Positions 10,370 to 19,376 of a stretch of 64,000 nt of DNA are shown here, piece after piece. Source of the stretch: Dama dama (lineage: Eukaryota > Chordata > Mammalia > Artiodactyla > Cervidae); assembly GCF_033118175.1 (NCBI RefSeq), contig NC_083691.1, positions 19,627,001-19,691,000 of the forward strand. Reading direction: 5' to 3'. The notes under the pieces were generated by a model, which saw only the letters and a program-made list of their open reading frames with translations, searched no databases and was not told where the DNA came from. Each line of letters opens with the position of its first letter. Position 1 is the first letter of the stretch. Position numbers and translations under genes: made by a program.

Positions 10370-10945
10370 CATAGTGCGTGCTTAAGCTAATCAAAGGGAA
10401 GATCCTTCTGGGTGGGTCTGGCCTAATCAGGTAGATCAGAGACTCTCTAACACTGGCCTCAAAGCAGATGTAGCTTCCATGAGTTCTATAGCTGCAAGGA
10501 AATCAATTCTGCCACCTGCGCCTCAGATGAGACCCCTGCTGCTGCTACTACTGCTGCTAAGTCGCTTCAGTCGTGTCCAACTCTCTATGACCCCATAGAC
10601 GGCAGCCCACCAAGCTCCTCTGTCCCTGGGATTCTCCAGGCAAGAATACTGGAGTGGGTTGCCATATCCTTCTCCAACGCATGCATGCATGAAAAGTCGC
10701 TTCAGTCGTGTCCGACTCTGTGCGACCCTATGGACAGCAGCCCATCAGGCTCCTCTGTCCACAGGATTCTCTAGGCAATAATACTGGAGTAGGTTGCCAT
10801 TTCCTTCTCCAGCTCCCGCCAAAACGTTGACCACATCCTTGTGAGATCTTGAGCAGAGGACCCAGCTAAGCCTTGGCCAGATTCCTGACTCATGAAAACT
10901 GTGAGATAGCAGATCAAATACATCGTGAACAGCACTGACTTTGGG
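10370..10945 (+). mobile_element. Old interspersed repeat, probably LTR-like, split by a Bov-A2 SINE
   Basis: Before the SINE comes GGTCTGGCCTAATCAG and after it CTTGTGAGATCTTGAGCAGA and GAAAACTGTGAGATAGCAGA. I remember these as parts of one mammal-wide repeat ending in a polyadenylation-type region, but I cannot name the family. Confidence 0.35.
10537..10813 (-). mobile_element. Bov-A2 SINE
   Basis: A CTG-rich start (TGCTGCTGCTACTACTGCTG) is followed by two Bov-A monomers ending in GGTTGCCAT-TTCCTTCTCC. The linker is shortened to GCATGCATGCATGAAAAGTCG. Confidence 0.85.
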
Positions 10946-11050
10946 GAATAGGGAAGTTGGGTGTGCAGATATGAGGTTTTCACATTTTTTGAATTTTTGC
11001 AATGAATATATATTAATTTTGTAATTAAAGGAAAATGTGAAAGGACTTGT

Positions 11051-11277
11051 CTATTTATTTATTTCAATGCACTGGATCTTAGTTGCAGCACTTGATATCT
11101 TTGTTGTATCCTTCACAATCTTTCATTGCAGCACCCAGGTTCTCTAGTTGTGGCACTCGGGCTCAATAGTTCTGACTTAGCTGCTCCAAGGCATGTGGGA
11201 TCTTAGTTCCAAGACCAGGGATCAAACCTGCATTGCAAGGCAGATTCTTAACCACTGGACCACCAGGGAAGCTCTTC
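11051..11277 (-). mobile_element. tRNA-Glu-derived (CHR-type) SINE
   Basis: Reverse-oriented, with the head ending in CCACTGGACCACCAGGGAAG and the tail side starting with CTATTTATTTATTT. The exact 10-base duplication AAGGACTTGT is at 11041-11050 and 11278-11287. Confidence 0.85.
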
Positions 11278-11426
11278 AAGGACTTGTTTTTAAAAGGATT
11301 TTCTTCTCCTTTTATACTCCTTTTAAAAAGCAAGTGCAAAAGCAGACAGCATCCCACCCCCGTCCTGGACTGCTCCACTCCACACGGTGGGGCCTGAAAC
11401 CTGAGAGTTCCCCTTTGCCTGTGTTC

Positions 11427-11648
11427 TGTTCAATCGCTCAGTCATGTCCAACTCTTTGCAACCCCGTGGACTGTAGCACGTCAGGCCTCCCTGTCTATCA
11501 CCAACTCCCGGAGTTTACTCAAACTCATGTCCATCGAGTTGGTGATGCCATCCAACCATCTCATCCTCTGTCATCCCCTTCTCCTCCTGCCTTCAGTCTT
11601 TCCCAGCATCAGGGTTTTTTCAAATGAGTCAGTTCTTCACATCAGGTG
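11427..11648 (-). mobile_element. 3' end of a BovB LINE
   Basis: It shows the ordered BovB phrases CAATCGCTCAGTCATGTCCA, CTATCACCAACTCCCGGAG, GTTGGTGATGCCATCCAACC and CAGCATCAGGGTTTTTTC. It is truncated at ATCAGGTGGT. Confidence 0.85.
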
Positions 11649-12030
11649 GTGCCTATGTTGTCATGGCATTTTCCTTTTCCCTAAGAAAGTCAGAGCAACT
11701 CCATGTCCGGCCCATAGGGGGTCCTATTCCAGCCTCCAGGGCAGCTGCATGCACCTCAATTCTTTGACATCTTTCTACACATCTGGGCTGTGCCCTGTCA
11801 CATCCACAGCCTTCCCACCCGCAGCCTGAGCCGGATGAGGCACACCTGAACAGAGCTGGGGGTGGGGTGTACATACACAAAGGGTCACCCCAAAGCGGGA
11901 CTGGACCCAAGAAATCAAACTTGCCTTCCGTGCTCCTCACCTCCCTTTTCCTTCCTCCCTCTGCCTTCACATTTTCAGCATTTTATCATTCGTAAATGTT
12001 ATTCACGCCAATTATTTTATTTGTTCCTTG
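11649..12030. other. Intergenic, nothing recognised
   Basis: No gene or clear repeat is seen. Confidence 0.5.
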
Positions 12031-12041
12031 TGAGATCTTTT

Positions 12042-12203
12042 CCTAAAATACTTATTTGGCTGCACTAGGTCTTACTCACAGCATGCAAGATCTTCTTTGC
12101 AGCATGGGAGATTTAATTCCCTGACCAGGGATGGAACCCAGGCCCCATGCATTGGGAGTTCAAACTCTTAGCCATTAGACTACCAGGGAAGTCCCGTTCC
12201 ATA
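12042..12203 (-). mobile_element. tRNA-Glu-derived (CHR-type) SINE
   Basis: The reverse-oriented copy ends in CTACCAGGGAAGTCCC, with the B-box region GGGATGGAACCCAGG. The exact 11-base duplication TGAGATCTTTT is at 12031-12041 and 12204-12214. Confidence 0.85.
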
Positions 12204-12214
12204 TGAGATCTTTT

Positions 12215-13232
12215 ACTCAGAAAGGAAAGGTCACTACTTCCATTTTGAGATGGAAAAACTGAGCCGTAGAAAAGAAAAAGGAAGCTCAGGAGCTGGGGCA
12301 AAAAAAAAAAAAAGAAGTTTCCTGATGAATCCATTTTAAATCATTATGTTTTCTACCTACTTCTCCATCCAATACCCACTCCCACCAGGCTGACCTCCTG
12401 CACTCGACTTCCAGGCACAGTTTATTTAGACAGGAGGAAGAGGCCTGAGCCTTCTGGTCAATCAGCTCTTCGGCCCCAGGGGGCAGCTTGCAGGCTGATG
12501 GGTGCTCAGCAATAATGAAATGCAAATTTTCGATGGAGTACAGAACTGAATTTTAATGAAACGCATTATTAAATTCAGCAACACACAAAGAAATCTTAAC
12601 TGAAGAGAACTGATTATTCCATAAAAAAGAATAGATCGCAGCTTGCCTGGTCCGTTGTCTAGACAAATCACTTAGATACACATGTGCTGGTTTTAATTAG
12701 CACCATGGAAATTAAGCGTTCTGTAGCCTGAAATGTTATTGTTCAACAAATAAAAAAATACATATTCAATAAAAAAATACAATTCAAACAATTACCCTCC
12801 ATAATGCCTAAATAGACTCTGTGTTTTTCCCCTACCCTATTTAATTAAAAGCCCACGTGAATCAAATTGCTTCTTCATCTTGTGTGTAATAGAAGGCTTT
12901 GTTCTCCCCCTTCCATATTATGAAATGTTCAGTTCTAATAGAAGTCCTATGCAAGACTGAATAAAGACAGCAAGAAACTTTCCATTTTTAGCCAAAAAGT
13001 CCAGACTTTAGTCCCCTAGTTTAATCCTTCAGGAATCTGAGCTCCTAGCTCAAATTTCTATGCATCAGTGACCTTCAATGAAAAGGCACAAATACATATA
13101 TTTTTAAACCTATGGTATCTCAGTCTAAGCTGCTACGGAATCCAGTCAGGGCCTAAGGGGCAGAGGATGAAGGGATGTGGCCAGAACCTTGGAGGAGGGG
13201 GTCGTCTAGGGAAGACTTGGCAGGTATGAGGG
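12215..13232. other. Repeat-free AT-rich island, candidate distal regulatory element
   Basis: From about 12490 to 13010 no repeat is recognisable. The sequence is AT-rich with TAATTAG (12694-12700), the palindrome TTAATTAA (12841-12848) and CACGTG (12854-12859). No coding potential is seen. It lies about 4.5-5 kb upstream of KCNF1. A regulatory role is inference only. Confidence 0.35.
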
Positions 13233-13720
13233 AGGAAGAGGACTTAGTCTGTTCCGGCTGCCATAACAAAATACTCCTGGCAGCTGGAGGTCCAAGATCA
13301 AAGTCTTCCAAGGTTCCTGGTGAGGCTGCTCTTCCTGGATTGTGGATGGCCACCTTCTCGCTTCGTCTTCACCTGGTCTTTCCTCTGTGAGTGTGTGCAG
13401 AGAGAGAGAGAGATCTCTGGTGGCTCTTTTTATAAGGACAGCAATCCCACTAGATGAGGGTCCCATGGGCTCTTTGTTTTGGTTAGCAAGCTTTCTCTAG
13501 ATGCAGCGTGTGGGCTTAGTTGCCCCTAGGCAGGTGGGATCTTACTTCCCCAGCCAGGGATCAATCCAGCATTCCTTGCACTGGGAGGCAGATTCTTAAC
13601 CACTGGACCACCAGGGAAGTCCAAGGCTTCACTTCTTGTAACCCTAATTATCGTCTTAAAATCCCAGTGTCCAAATACAGTCTCACTGGGGGTTATGGCT
13701 TCAGCCCATGACTTTTGCCC
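13233..13720 (-). mobile_element. MLT1-type LTR (ERVL-MaLR), split by a SINE
   Basis: Reverse-oriented MLT1 phrases appear in order: TCTGTTCCGGCTGCCATAAC, GGAGGTCCAAGATCAAAG, TTTTATAAGGACAGCAATCC and, after the SINE, CCAAATACAGTCTCACTGGG with GTTATGGCTTCA. It is a degraded solitary LTR. Confidence 0.75.
13488..13621 (-). mobile_element. tRNA-Glu-derived (CHR-type) SINE inside the MLT1
   Basis: It carries TGGGATCTTACTTCCCCAGC, CAGGGATCAATCCAGCATTC and the terminal CCACTGGACCACCAGGGAAG. No clean target duplication is seen. Confidence 0.8.
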
Positions 13721-14956
13721 TTGGCCATGATTCGGTCCACGCAGAGAAGGCAGTGTGGGCCTGGGGGGAACACTGGACAAAAAGGAATTCCAGACCTGAC
13801 TTCTGCGTGCTGCTCTGGCAAGGTGAGTGGAGATGGCCCTGGGAGGATGTGTGACACTTGGTGGGATGAAAGGGGAGGGGCGTCTGGAGCTCGGACAGGT
13901 CAGTTACCAAGGCTCTGAGGTTTCCAAGGGCCTGTGAAGGAGTCTAGGAGTTTGAGGCACAGGGCAGGCAGGTTTGGAGGGGACAGTGAGCGCCAGCCAG
14001 CTCCCCTCTCTCAGAGATGCTGGCTCCTCCCACTTTCCCTCTCTGCCTCTGGCTCCAGCCTGGTCTCCTGTCTTCAGCAGGAGTCTCCCTCCCTGCTTTT
14101 CTTTGGTTACCACCCCTCCAACTTGTCTTGACCTGTGATTTACCGCTGTATCTCTCTCATGTCCCGTTGTCAGCAGACCCCTGCTCTCCTCTGGGCTGTT
14201 TGGGGACATTTTCTCAGCTGTATTTTGCATCTGTCTCCTCCTCCTTTCCTGCTTTCTTTCAGGACCAGCTTTCTTCCCTGTAGGGCCCTGAGATGTGCTG
14301 AATGGACCACATGCAGTCAGCCTCTGGTTACTCTTGAGAACTTAAGCCATACTTATTTTTACCATGTCTGATGCACTCTGACGTTTCCTGTTCCATACTG
14401 TCTCAATAAAAATGATGGTCAGTACTCAATAAATTGACTGCACAACCAATCAACTACCCAAGGTCTGAAAAATTGGCTTATCATCCATACTCCTTGCAGG
14501 ACCCACGAGGTTCTGTGCAGTCTGTTTCTAGCTTCATCCATCAGTTTCTTGGGGCTACCAGCCACGTGCCTTCCTCTGCACAGGCTTCTCTCCCCAGGGT
14601 GAGGTAGGTCAACCAGGTGAGGTCCTCATACTCAAGGCTCAGTGCCAGCACCTGCCCAGCCTCCAACTCTGGTGAGCCTTGGAGCTGTCTGTGGACTCCT
14701 GGGCTCCTGTAGCACCTTGGACCTCGTGACCATATCAAGGGGTGGCCGGGGGGTGGTTCAGCTTGTTTGAGGGGTCCCCATCACACACCCCAAATGCACA
14801 CCTTAGCCAAAAATTGCTGTGCTTCTAAGTAAATGCAGTCTCTTTGTCTTCTAACCTTTTCTCAGCCTTCCAAACCCACAACCACCACCTGATGCCCCGG
14901 GCAGGTGAATTCAGGAACCACCACTCCTTTCATGTACCTCTGGTAAACGGCTGCCT
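13721..14956. other. Intergenic, nothing recognised
   Basis: Overlapping frames on both strands up to 108 codons show no domain and I regard them as chance. No clear repeat is seen. Confidence 0.5.
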
Positions 14957-15168
14957 GCGTGCCTGCTCAGTCACTTGTCATGTCGGACTCTGTGCGACCC
15001 CATGGAATGTAGCCCGCCAGGCTCCTCTGTCCGTGGGATTTCCCAGGCAAGAATACTGGAGTGGGTTGCCGTGACCTTCTCCAGGGGATCTTCCCAACCC
15101 AGGGACCAAACCCACGTCTCCTGCATTGCAGGCAAATTCTTTACCTACTGAGCCACCTGGGAAGCCTG
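14957..15168 (-). mobile_element. Bov-tA SINE
   Basis: A full reverse-oriented copy: Bov-A body from GTGCCTGCTCAGTCACTTG to GGGTTGCCGTGACC, then the tRNA-like head ending CTGAGCCACCTGGGAAGCC. Confidence 0.85.
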
Positions 15169-15247
15169 TGATGACGGCAAACTGATTATTAGTTATTCAA
15201 AAATATATTCTCCACTGGAATATGAACCCTGCCCCCCCACCAGGGTA

Positions 15248-15290
15248 GGGTGTGTGTTGTGTATGTGTGTGTGTGTGTGTGTGTGTGTAC
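15248..15290. repeat. (TG)n microsatellite
   Basis: A nearly pure GT/TG run of about 43 bases with small interruptions near 15257-15264. It is likely length-variable between individuals. Confidence 0.9.
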
Positions 15291-15902
15291 GCTTGCCATT
15301 AGAAGTTAATAAATATTTGAATAGCCCATTAAGCTAGGCTAAGATGCTATTTGAACTTGACCCTGGAGGTACTAGGGTGCAAGAGAAGACAAGAGAGAAG
15401 GGAAATAACACGAGTAAGGCCTGGAAGATGGCTATGGGGCATGTGCAGGAGGTGTGTGCCGCACTGTATCAGAGAGAAGAATCGGCGTGGGGTCAAATCC
15501 CAGCTCCCCCCTGCAGCCGAGCAACCTGGACAGGGAGGCGAAGCCTGTGGGCTGGGGCAGCAGGCTCCCAGGGTTCCCATCGCAACTTCGCCACCTTCTG
15601 GCTGAGCACTTCAGGCAGGTTACCTGACATCTTGCATCCTCAGAGGGATGCTATGGAGATGCAAGTGCTTGGCTCATGGTGCATTTATAATAACTGTTAT
15701 TTTTACTCAACCTTTCTGAATCTCAGTTTCTTATTCTGTAGTAACACATCATAGGTTGATTTTAAATGGAAACAAAATAAAATCTGTAAAAAGAAGTTTC
15801 ACCAAACTATCTTGTGATGTATTTTAACATATTCAGTTTTACATGATCTTATTAAAGAAGAAAAAAAATGTACTGTCAGTGACCCAGCCTACAGAATATA
15901 TT
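15291..15902. other. Intergenic; possible MIR remnants
   Basis: Segments such as GGTCAAATCCCAGCTCC near 15492 and GAATCTCAGTTTCTTATTC near 15718 look like decayed MIR. No gene is seen. Confidence 0.4.
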
Positions 15903-16228
15903 TTTAATAGATTTTTAGAGAACAGTTTTAGGTTCATAGCAAAAGTAAACAGTAAGACAGAGAGTTCCCACATACTCCCTGCCCCCTCATTCCTTCAGCC
16001 TCTCCCACCAGAGGTACATCTGTTACATCAATGAAACAACACTGTCACATCTTTATCATGCAAAGTCCATAGTTTACGCTGATGTCCACTCTTGGTGTGG
16101 CACACTCCACAGTTTAAACAAACATAGGATGACATGTACCCAGCGCTAGAGTGTTATACAGAGTAGTTTCACTGCCCTAAAAATTCCCTGTGCTCTGCCT
16201 CCTCTTCCCTCTCTTTACAATATTTTTG
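15903..16228 (-). mobile_element. Old L1 (L1M-type) 3'UTR fragment
   Basis: The phrases CAGTTTTAGGTTCATAGCAA, CACTCTTGGTGT and GAGTAGTTTCACTGCCCTAA match the reverse-oriented L1M 3'UTR also present at 8900-9400. Confidence 0.8.
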
Positions 16229-16664
16229 TTAACACAGTCCGCGGTTCACAGGTGATGCTTGATAATTTGCAAGGTAGATGCTGCTGCTGCTGGAATGGTG
16301 CAGGCAGAGGCTGCAAGTCTGGAAGAGAGGGGAGGGTGTGGGACCTTTCGTGGGAGGGACACGCAGGCCTGGGTGACAGAGGATGGGGATGGGGAGGTGG
16401 AAGTCTGGGGGTTCAAGGCTCTGGAGCTTGGTGGTGATGTTGGATTGCAAAGAAATGGAAAGTGGTGGACAGCGAGAACTTAGAAGCAGACTTTCAGTCC
16501 GCTAAGGAGCGTGTGTCAGTCAGCCAGGACAGCAGGAAATCTCTGGAGGAAGAGGCGCCCACCTTGGATTCCATTCCCATTTCACTGTGTGACCTTGGGC
16601 AGGTCCCTTCTCTCCTCCACGGGGCTGGACTGGCTGTCGCCGTTGTACAGCACTCGGATGAAGG
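16229..16664. other. Proximal upstream flank of KCNF1, with a MIR piece
   Basis: It includes ATTTCACTGTGTGACCTTGG followed by GCAGGTCCCTTCTCTCCTC at about 16578-16617, the core of a forward MIR. CpG density rises at the end, leading into the island. Confidence 0.55.
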
Positions 16665-17030
16665 TCGAAAGTGACGCCCGCATCCCGGGACCAGGCGGGA
16701 CCGGCGACCAGGACGCGCGGAAGGGTGTCTGAAGGGCTTTCTTGGGCACGGTTTGCGGGCCGAGCAACAGGCGGCTGTTTTCTCTCACTATCGATCTTCT
16801 CGATGCAGAGAGAGAGAGAGAAACTTTTCAGCCAGCGCCGGCCTGTCGCTTTCAAGCCGGAGGTCCCGGCTACCGGGTTACCCGCGGCGCCAGGAGGGGA
16901 GGACAGGAGCGCGGCGGTGGCGGCGGGCGCGCAGCTGTGCCCGTCTGCCCAAGGGTTAACCCGTTCCCCTGCCGCTGCCGCGCGTGCCTTGCAGAATTTC
17001 ACCAGAAGAGGGTACAGTCTGAAAAGCTCT

Positions 17031-17038
17031 TGACGTCA
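17031..17038 (+). promoter_or_regulatory. Consensus cAMP-response element (CRE)
   Basis: The full eight-base palindrome TGACGTCA occurs once, 523 bases before the KCNF1 start codon, inside the CpG island. Full-length CREs bind CREB/ATF factors, and proximity to promoters is where they usually act. That it controls KCNF1 is inferred. Confidence 0.6.
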
Positions 17039-17362
17039 GGCTGGAATTCCTATTGTGTTTAGAAACGGCTTGGGCAAAGCAAGCCCAAGTTCGCTCTCCG
17101 CACACCTCGGCGGGCGGTGTGGGTCCGGCAGCTACGGGACACGTCTCGCGCGGAGGACGCACGCGGGGACCCGCGCGCCTGGGGACCCAGGACCCTGCCT
17201 GCCGCCCACGAGGGGGGATCCCACTGCTGCAAGAGGCCGAGCCGAAGCGGCGCATCGCCACACCAGGGAGCCGGGGTGAGTGCTCGGGGCGAGGCAGGTG
17301 GCCGCGAGAACCTTCCCCAGCCCCCCACCGCCCCGCACCGCCGGCGCGCCTCCAGCGCCCGG

Positions 17363-17437
17363 ATGCCCACCGGGACCCCCGCCGCCGGGTGCATGCCTCC
17401 CCCGCGGCGCGCCCCAGCCCGCAGCCGCAGGTTGTGA
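17363..17437 (+). CDS. Upstream ORF in the KCNF1 leader (24 codons)
   Basis: This is the first ATG after the CRE region, followed by 23 more codons and TGA at 17435-17437. A second in-frame ATG is at 17393. Both start contexts are weak (C or T at -3, C at +4), so ribosomes would often scan past. The stop lies 123 bases before the KCNF1 ATG, which leaves room for reinitiation. The peptide is proline/arginine-rich with no known motif. It matters only if transcription starts upstream of 17363 and the segment is retained in the mRNA. Confidence 0.35.
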   Translation: MPTGTPAAGCMPPPRRAPARSRRL

Positions 17438-17560
17438 CCGCGCTTCCAGGCAGGCGGACGCCGGCCAGGCTTCCCCGGGGTCCGCGCACCGGTGGGACCC
17501 GCCGACCCTGCGGCGGCTGCAGGGCGCGGAGCCGAGGCCGCGCGGGCACACGCCAGGAGA

Positions 17561-19048
17561 ATGGACGGGACCGGGGAGCGCAGCCTCCCGGAGCCGGGCA
17601 GCCAGGACTCCCGGGCGGGCGACGACATCGAGATCGTGGTCAACGTGGGGGGCGTGCGGCAGGTGCTGTACGGAGACCTCCTGAGCCGGTACCCCGAGAC
17701 CCGGCTGGCCGAGCTCATCCACTGCTTGGCCGGGGGCTACGACACCATCTTCTCCCTGTGCGACGACTACGACCCCGGGAAGCGCGAGTTCTACTTCGAC
17801 AGGGACCCGGACGCCTTCAAATGTGTCATTGAGGTCTACTACTTCGGAGAGGTGCACATGAAGAAGGGCATCTGTCCCATCTGCTTCAAGAACGAGATGG
17901 ACTTCTGGAAGGTGGACCTCAAGTTCCTAGACGACTGCTGCAAGAGCCATCTGAGCGAGAAGCGCGAGGAGCTGGAGGAGATTGCGCGCCGCGTGCAGCT
18001 CATCCTGGACGACCTGGGCGTGGACACGGCCGAGGGCCGCTGGCGCCGCTGCCAGAAGTGCGTCTGGAAATTCCTGGAGAAGCCCGAGTCTTCGTGTCCG
18101 GCGCGCGTGGTGGCCGTGCTGTCCTTCCTGCTCATCCTGGTCTCGTCGGTGGTCATGTGCATGGGCACCATCCCAGAGCTGCAGGTCCTGGACGCCGAGG
18201 GCAACCGCGTGGAGCACCCGACGCTGGAGAACGTGGAGACGGCGTGCATCGGCTGGTTCACGCTGGAGTACCTGCTGCGCCTCTTCTCTTCGCCCAACAA
18301 GCTGCACTTCGCCCTGTCCTTCATGAACATCGTGGATGTGCTGGCCATCCTTCCGTTCTACGTGAGTCTCACGCTCACGCACCTGGGCGCCCGCATGATG
18401 GAGCTGACCAACGTGCAGCAGGCGGTACAGGCCCTGCGGATCATGCGCATCGCCCGCATCTTCAAGCTGGCGCGCCACTCCTCCGGGCTGCAGACCCTCA
18501 CTTACGCCCTCAAGCGCAGCTTCAAGGAACTGGGGCTGCTGCTCATGTACCTGGCCGTTGGCATCTTCGTCTTCTCCGCCCTGGGCTACACCATGGAGCA
18601 GAGCCACCCGGAAACCCTATTTAAGAGCATCCCCCAGTCCTTCTGGTGGGCCATCATCACCATGACCACGGTGGGCTACGGTGACATCTACCCCAAGACC
18701 ACCCTGGGCAAGCTCAATGCGGCCATCAGCTTCCTGTGTGGGGTCATTGCCATTGCCCTGCCCATTCATCCCATCATCAACAACTTTGTCAGATACTACA
18801 ACAAGCAGCGAGTCCTGGAGACGGCGGCCAGGCACGAGCTGGAGCTGATGGAGCTCAACTCCGGCACTTCCGGGGAGGGCAAGGCAGGGGGCTCCCGCGG
18901 CGACCTGGACCACCTCCCGCCGCCGGAGCCCGCCGGGAAGGAGGGCCCGAGCTGGAGCAGCCGGCTGAAGCTGTCCCACAGCGACACCTTCATCCCGCTG
19001 CTGACCGAGGAGAAGCACCATAGGACCCGGCTCCAGAGCTGCAAGTGA
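17561..19048 (+). CDS. KCNF1: Potassium voltage-gated channel modifier subunit Kv5.1 (KCNF1)
   Basis: This is an intact single-exon gene of 495 residues; I recall about 494 for the human protein. The ATG is chosen because MDGTGERSLPEPGSQ matches the known Kv5.1 start and has a strong Kozak context (A at -3, G at +4). Domains in order: cytoplasmic T1 tetramerisation domain (about 23-128) with the zinc site HX5CX20CC (H99, C105, C126, C127); S1 about 183-203; S2 about 226-244; S3 about 253-271; voltage sensor S4 about 288-309 with R293, R296, R299, K302 and R305; S5 about 323-343; pore loop with filter TVGYGD at 370-375; S6 about 384-409. The S6 gate has PIHP (401-404) in place of the PXP motif, a mark of silent subunits. 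Kv5.1 makes no channel alone in the plasma membrane but joins Kv2-type subunits and changes their gating. The C-terminal tail ends TRLQSCK. No frameshift or missing key residue is seen. Confidence 0.97.
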   Translation: MDGTGERSLPEPGSQDSRAGDDIEIVVNVGGVRQVLYGDLLSRYPETRLAELIHCLAGGYDTIFSLCDDYDPGKREFYFDRDPDAFKCVIEVYYFGEVHMKKGICPICFKNEMDFWKVDLKFLDDCCKSHLSEKREELEEIARRVQLILDDLGVDTAEGRWRRCQKCVWKFLEKPESSCPARVVAVLSFLLILVSSVVMCMGTIPELQVLDAEGNRVEHPTLENVETACIGWFTLEYLLRLFSSPNKLHFALSFMNIVDVLAILPFYVSLTLTHLGARMMELTNVQQAVQALRIMRIARIFKLARHSSGLQTLTYALKRSFKELGLLLMYLAVGIFVFSALGYTMEQSHPETLFKSIPQSFWWAIITMTTVGYGDIYPKTTLGKLNAAISFLCGVIAIALPIHPIINNFVRYYNKQRVLETAARHELELMELNSGTSGEGKAGGSRGDLDHLPPPEPAGKEGPSWSSRLKLSHSDTFIPLLTEEKHHRTRLQSCK

Positions 19049-19376
19049 TGGGGGCCGACCCGGGCACAGACAGGCCGGCCAGTGGAGAGATGGATGGACC
19101 GGTGTGACGGGACTGTCCATGACTGCCCGGGAGGGGCTGTCCTTTGTCCCCCCGCCCCAACCCTCTCCTGAACAGAACTCTGGAGGCCCTCTTGGGCACC
19201 TCTGATGAGTCTGGGGTAAGATTCCCTTTGTGTTGTCCAGGGGCAGGGGAGGGAGACGGACGGGTGTCCAGGAGTCCCTGACAGTGTGGGGGTGATGGAG
19301 GCCATGGTGTGGTTGATGGCAGGAGCCCTCACCCGGTTCTGTATCTCCTTCAATAAAGCCTCCGGCTCTCTGCACC
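19049..19376 (+). other. KCNF1: Probable 3' untranslated region of KCNF1
   Basis: The region runs from the TGA to about 20 bases beyond the only clear AATAAA and contains no repeat. The following CTGTCTTCTAGGTTCTGTCTC is the U/GU-rich type of sequence expected downstream of a cleavage site. The exact cleavage position is inferred. Confidence 0.65.
19352..19357 (+). terminator. KCNF1: Polyadenylation signal AATAAA for KCNF1
   Basis: A canonical AATAAA lies 304 bases after the stop codon, in the gene's orientation and outside any transposable element. It would give a compact 3'UTR of about 0.33 kb. Confidence 0.75.

Larger units (their letters stand above)
16665..19060. promoter_or_regulatory. 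CpG island covering promoter, leader and coding region of KCNF1
   Basis: CpG dinucleotides become frequent from about 16665 and stay so to the end of the coding region, whereas the flanks are CpG-poor. I see no TATA box at a convincing place, so initiation is likely dispersed, as usual for CpG-island genes. The start point itself cannot be read from the sequence; I place it between about 16.8 and 17.2 kb. A GC-box-like GGGCGG is at 17112-17117. Boundaries were judged by eye, not computed. Confidence 0.75.

Noticed and set aside
17492..17560. 23-codon in-frame extension upstream of the KCNF1 ATG
   Set aside because: It begins with GTG, not ATG, and the downstream ATG matches the known Kv5.1 start and has a strong Kozak context.
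17132..17857. Reverse-strand frames of 197-241 codons over the KCNF1 leader and N-terminus
   Set aside because: Low-complexity A/R/G/P composition produced by CpG-island sequence; overlapping frames on all phases behave alike.
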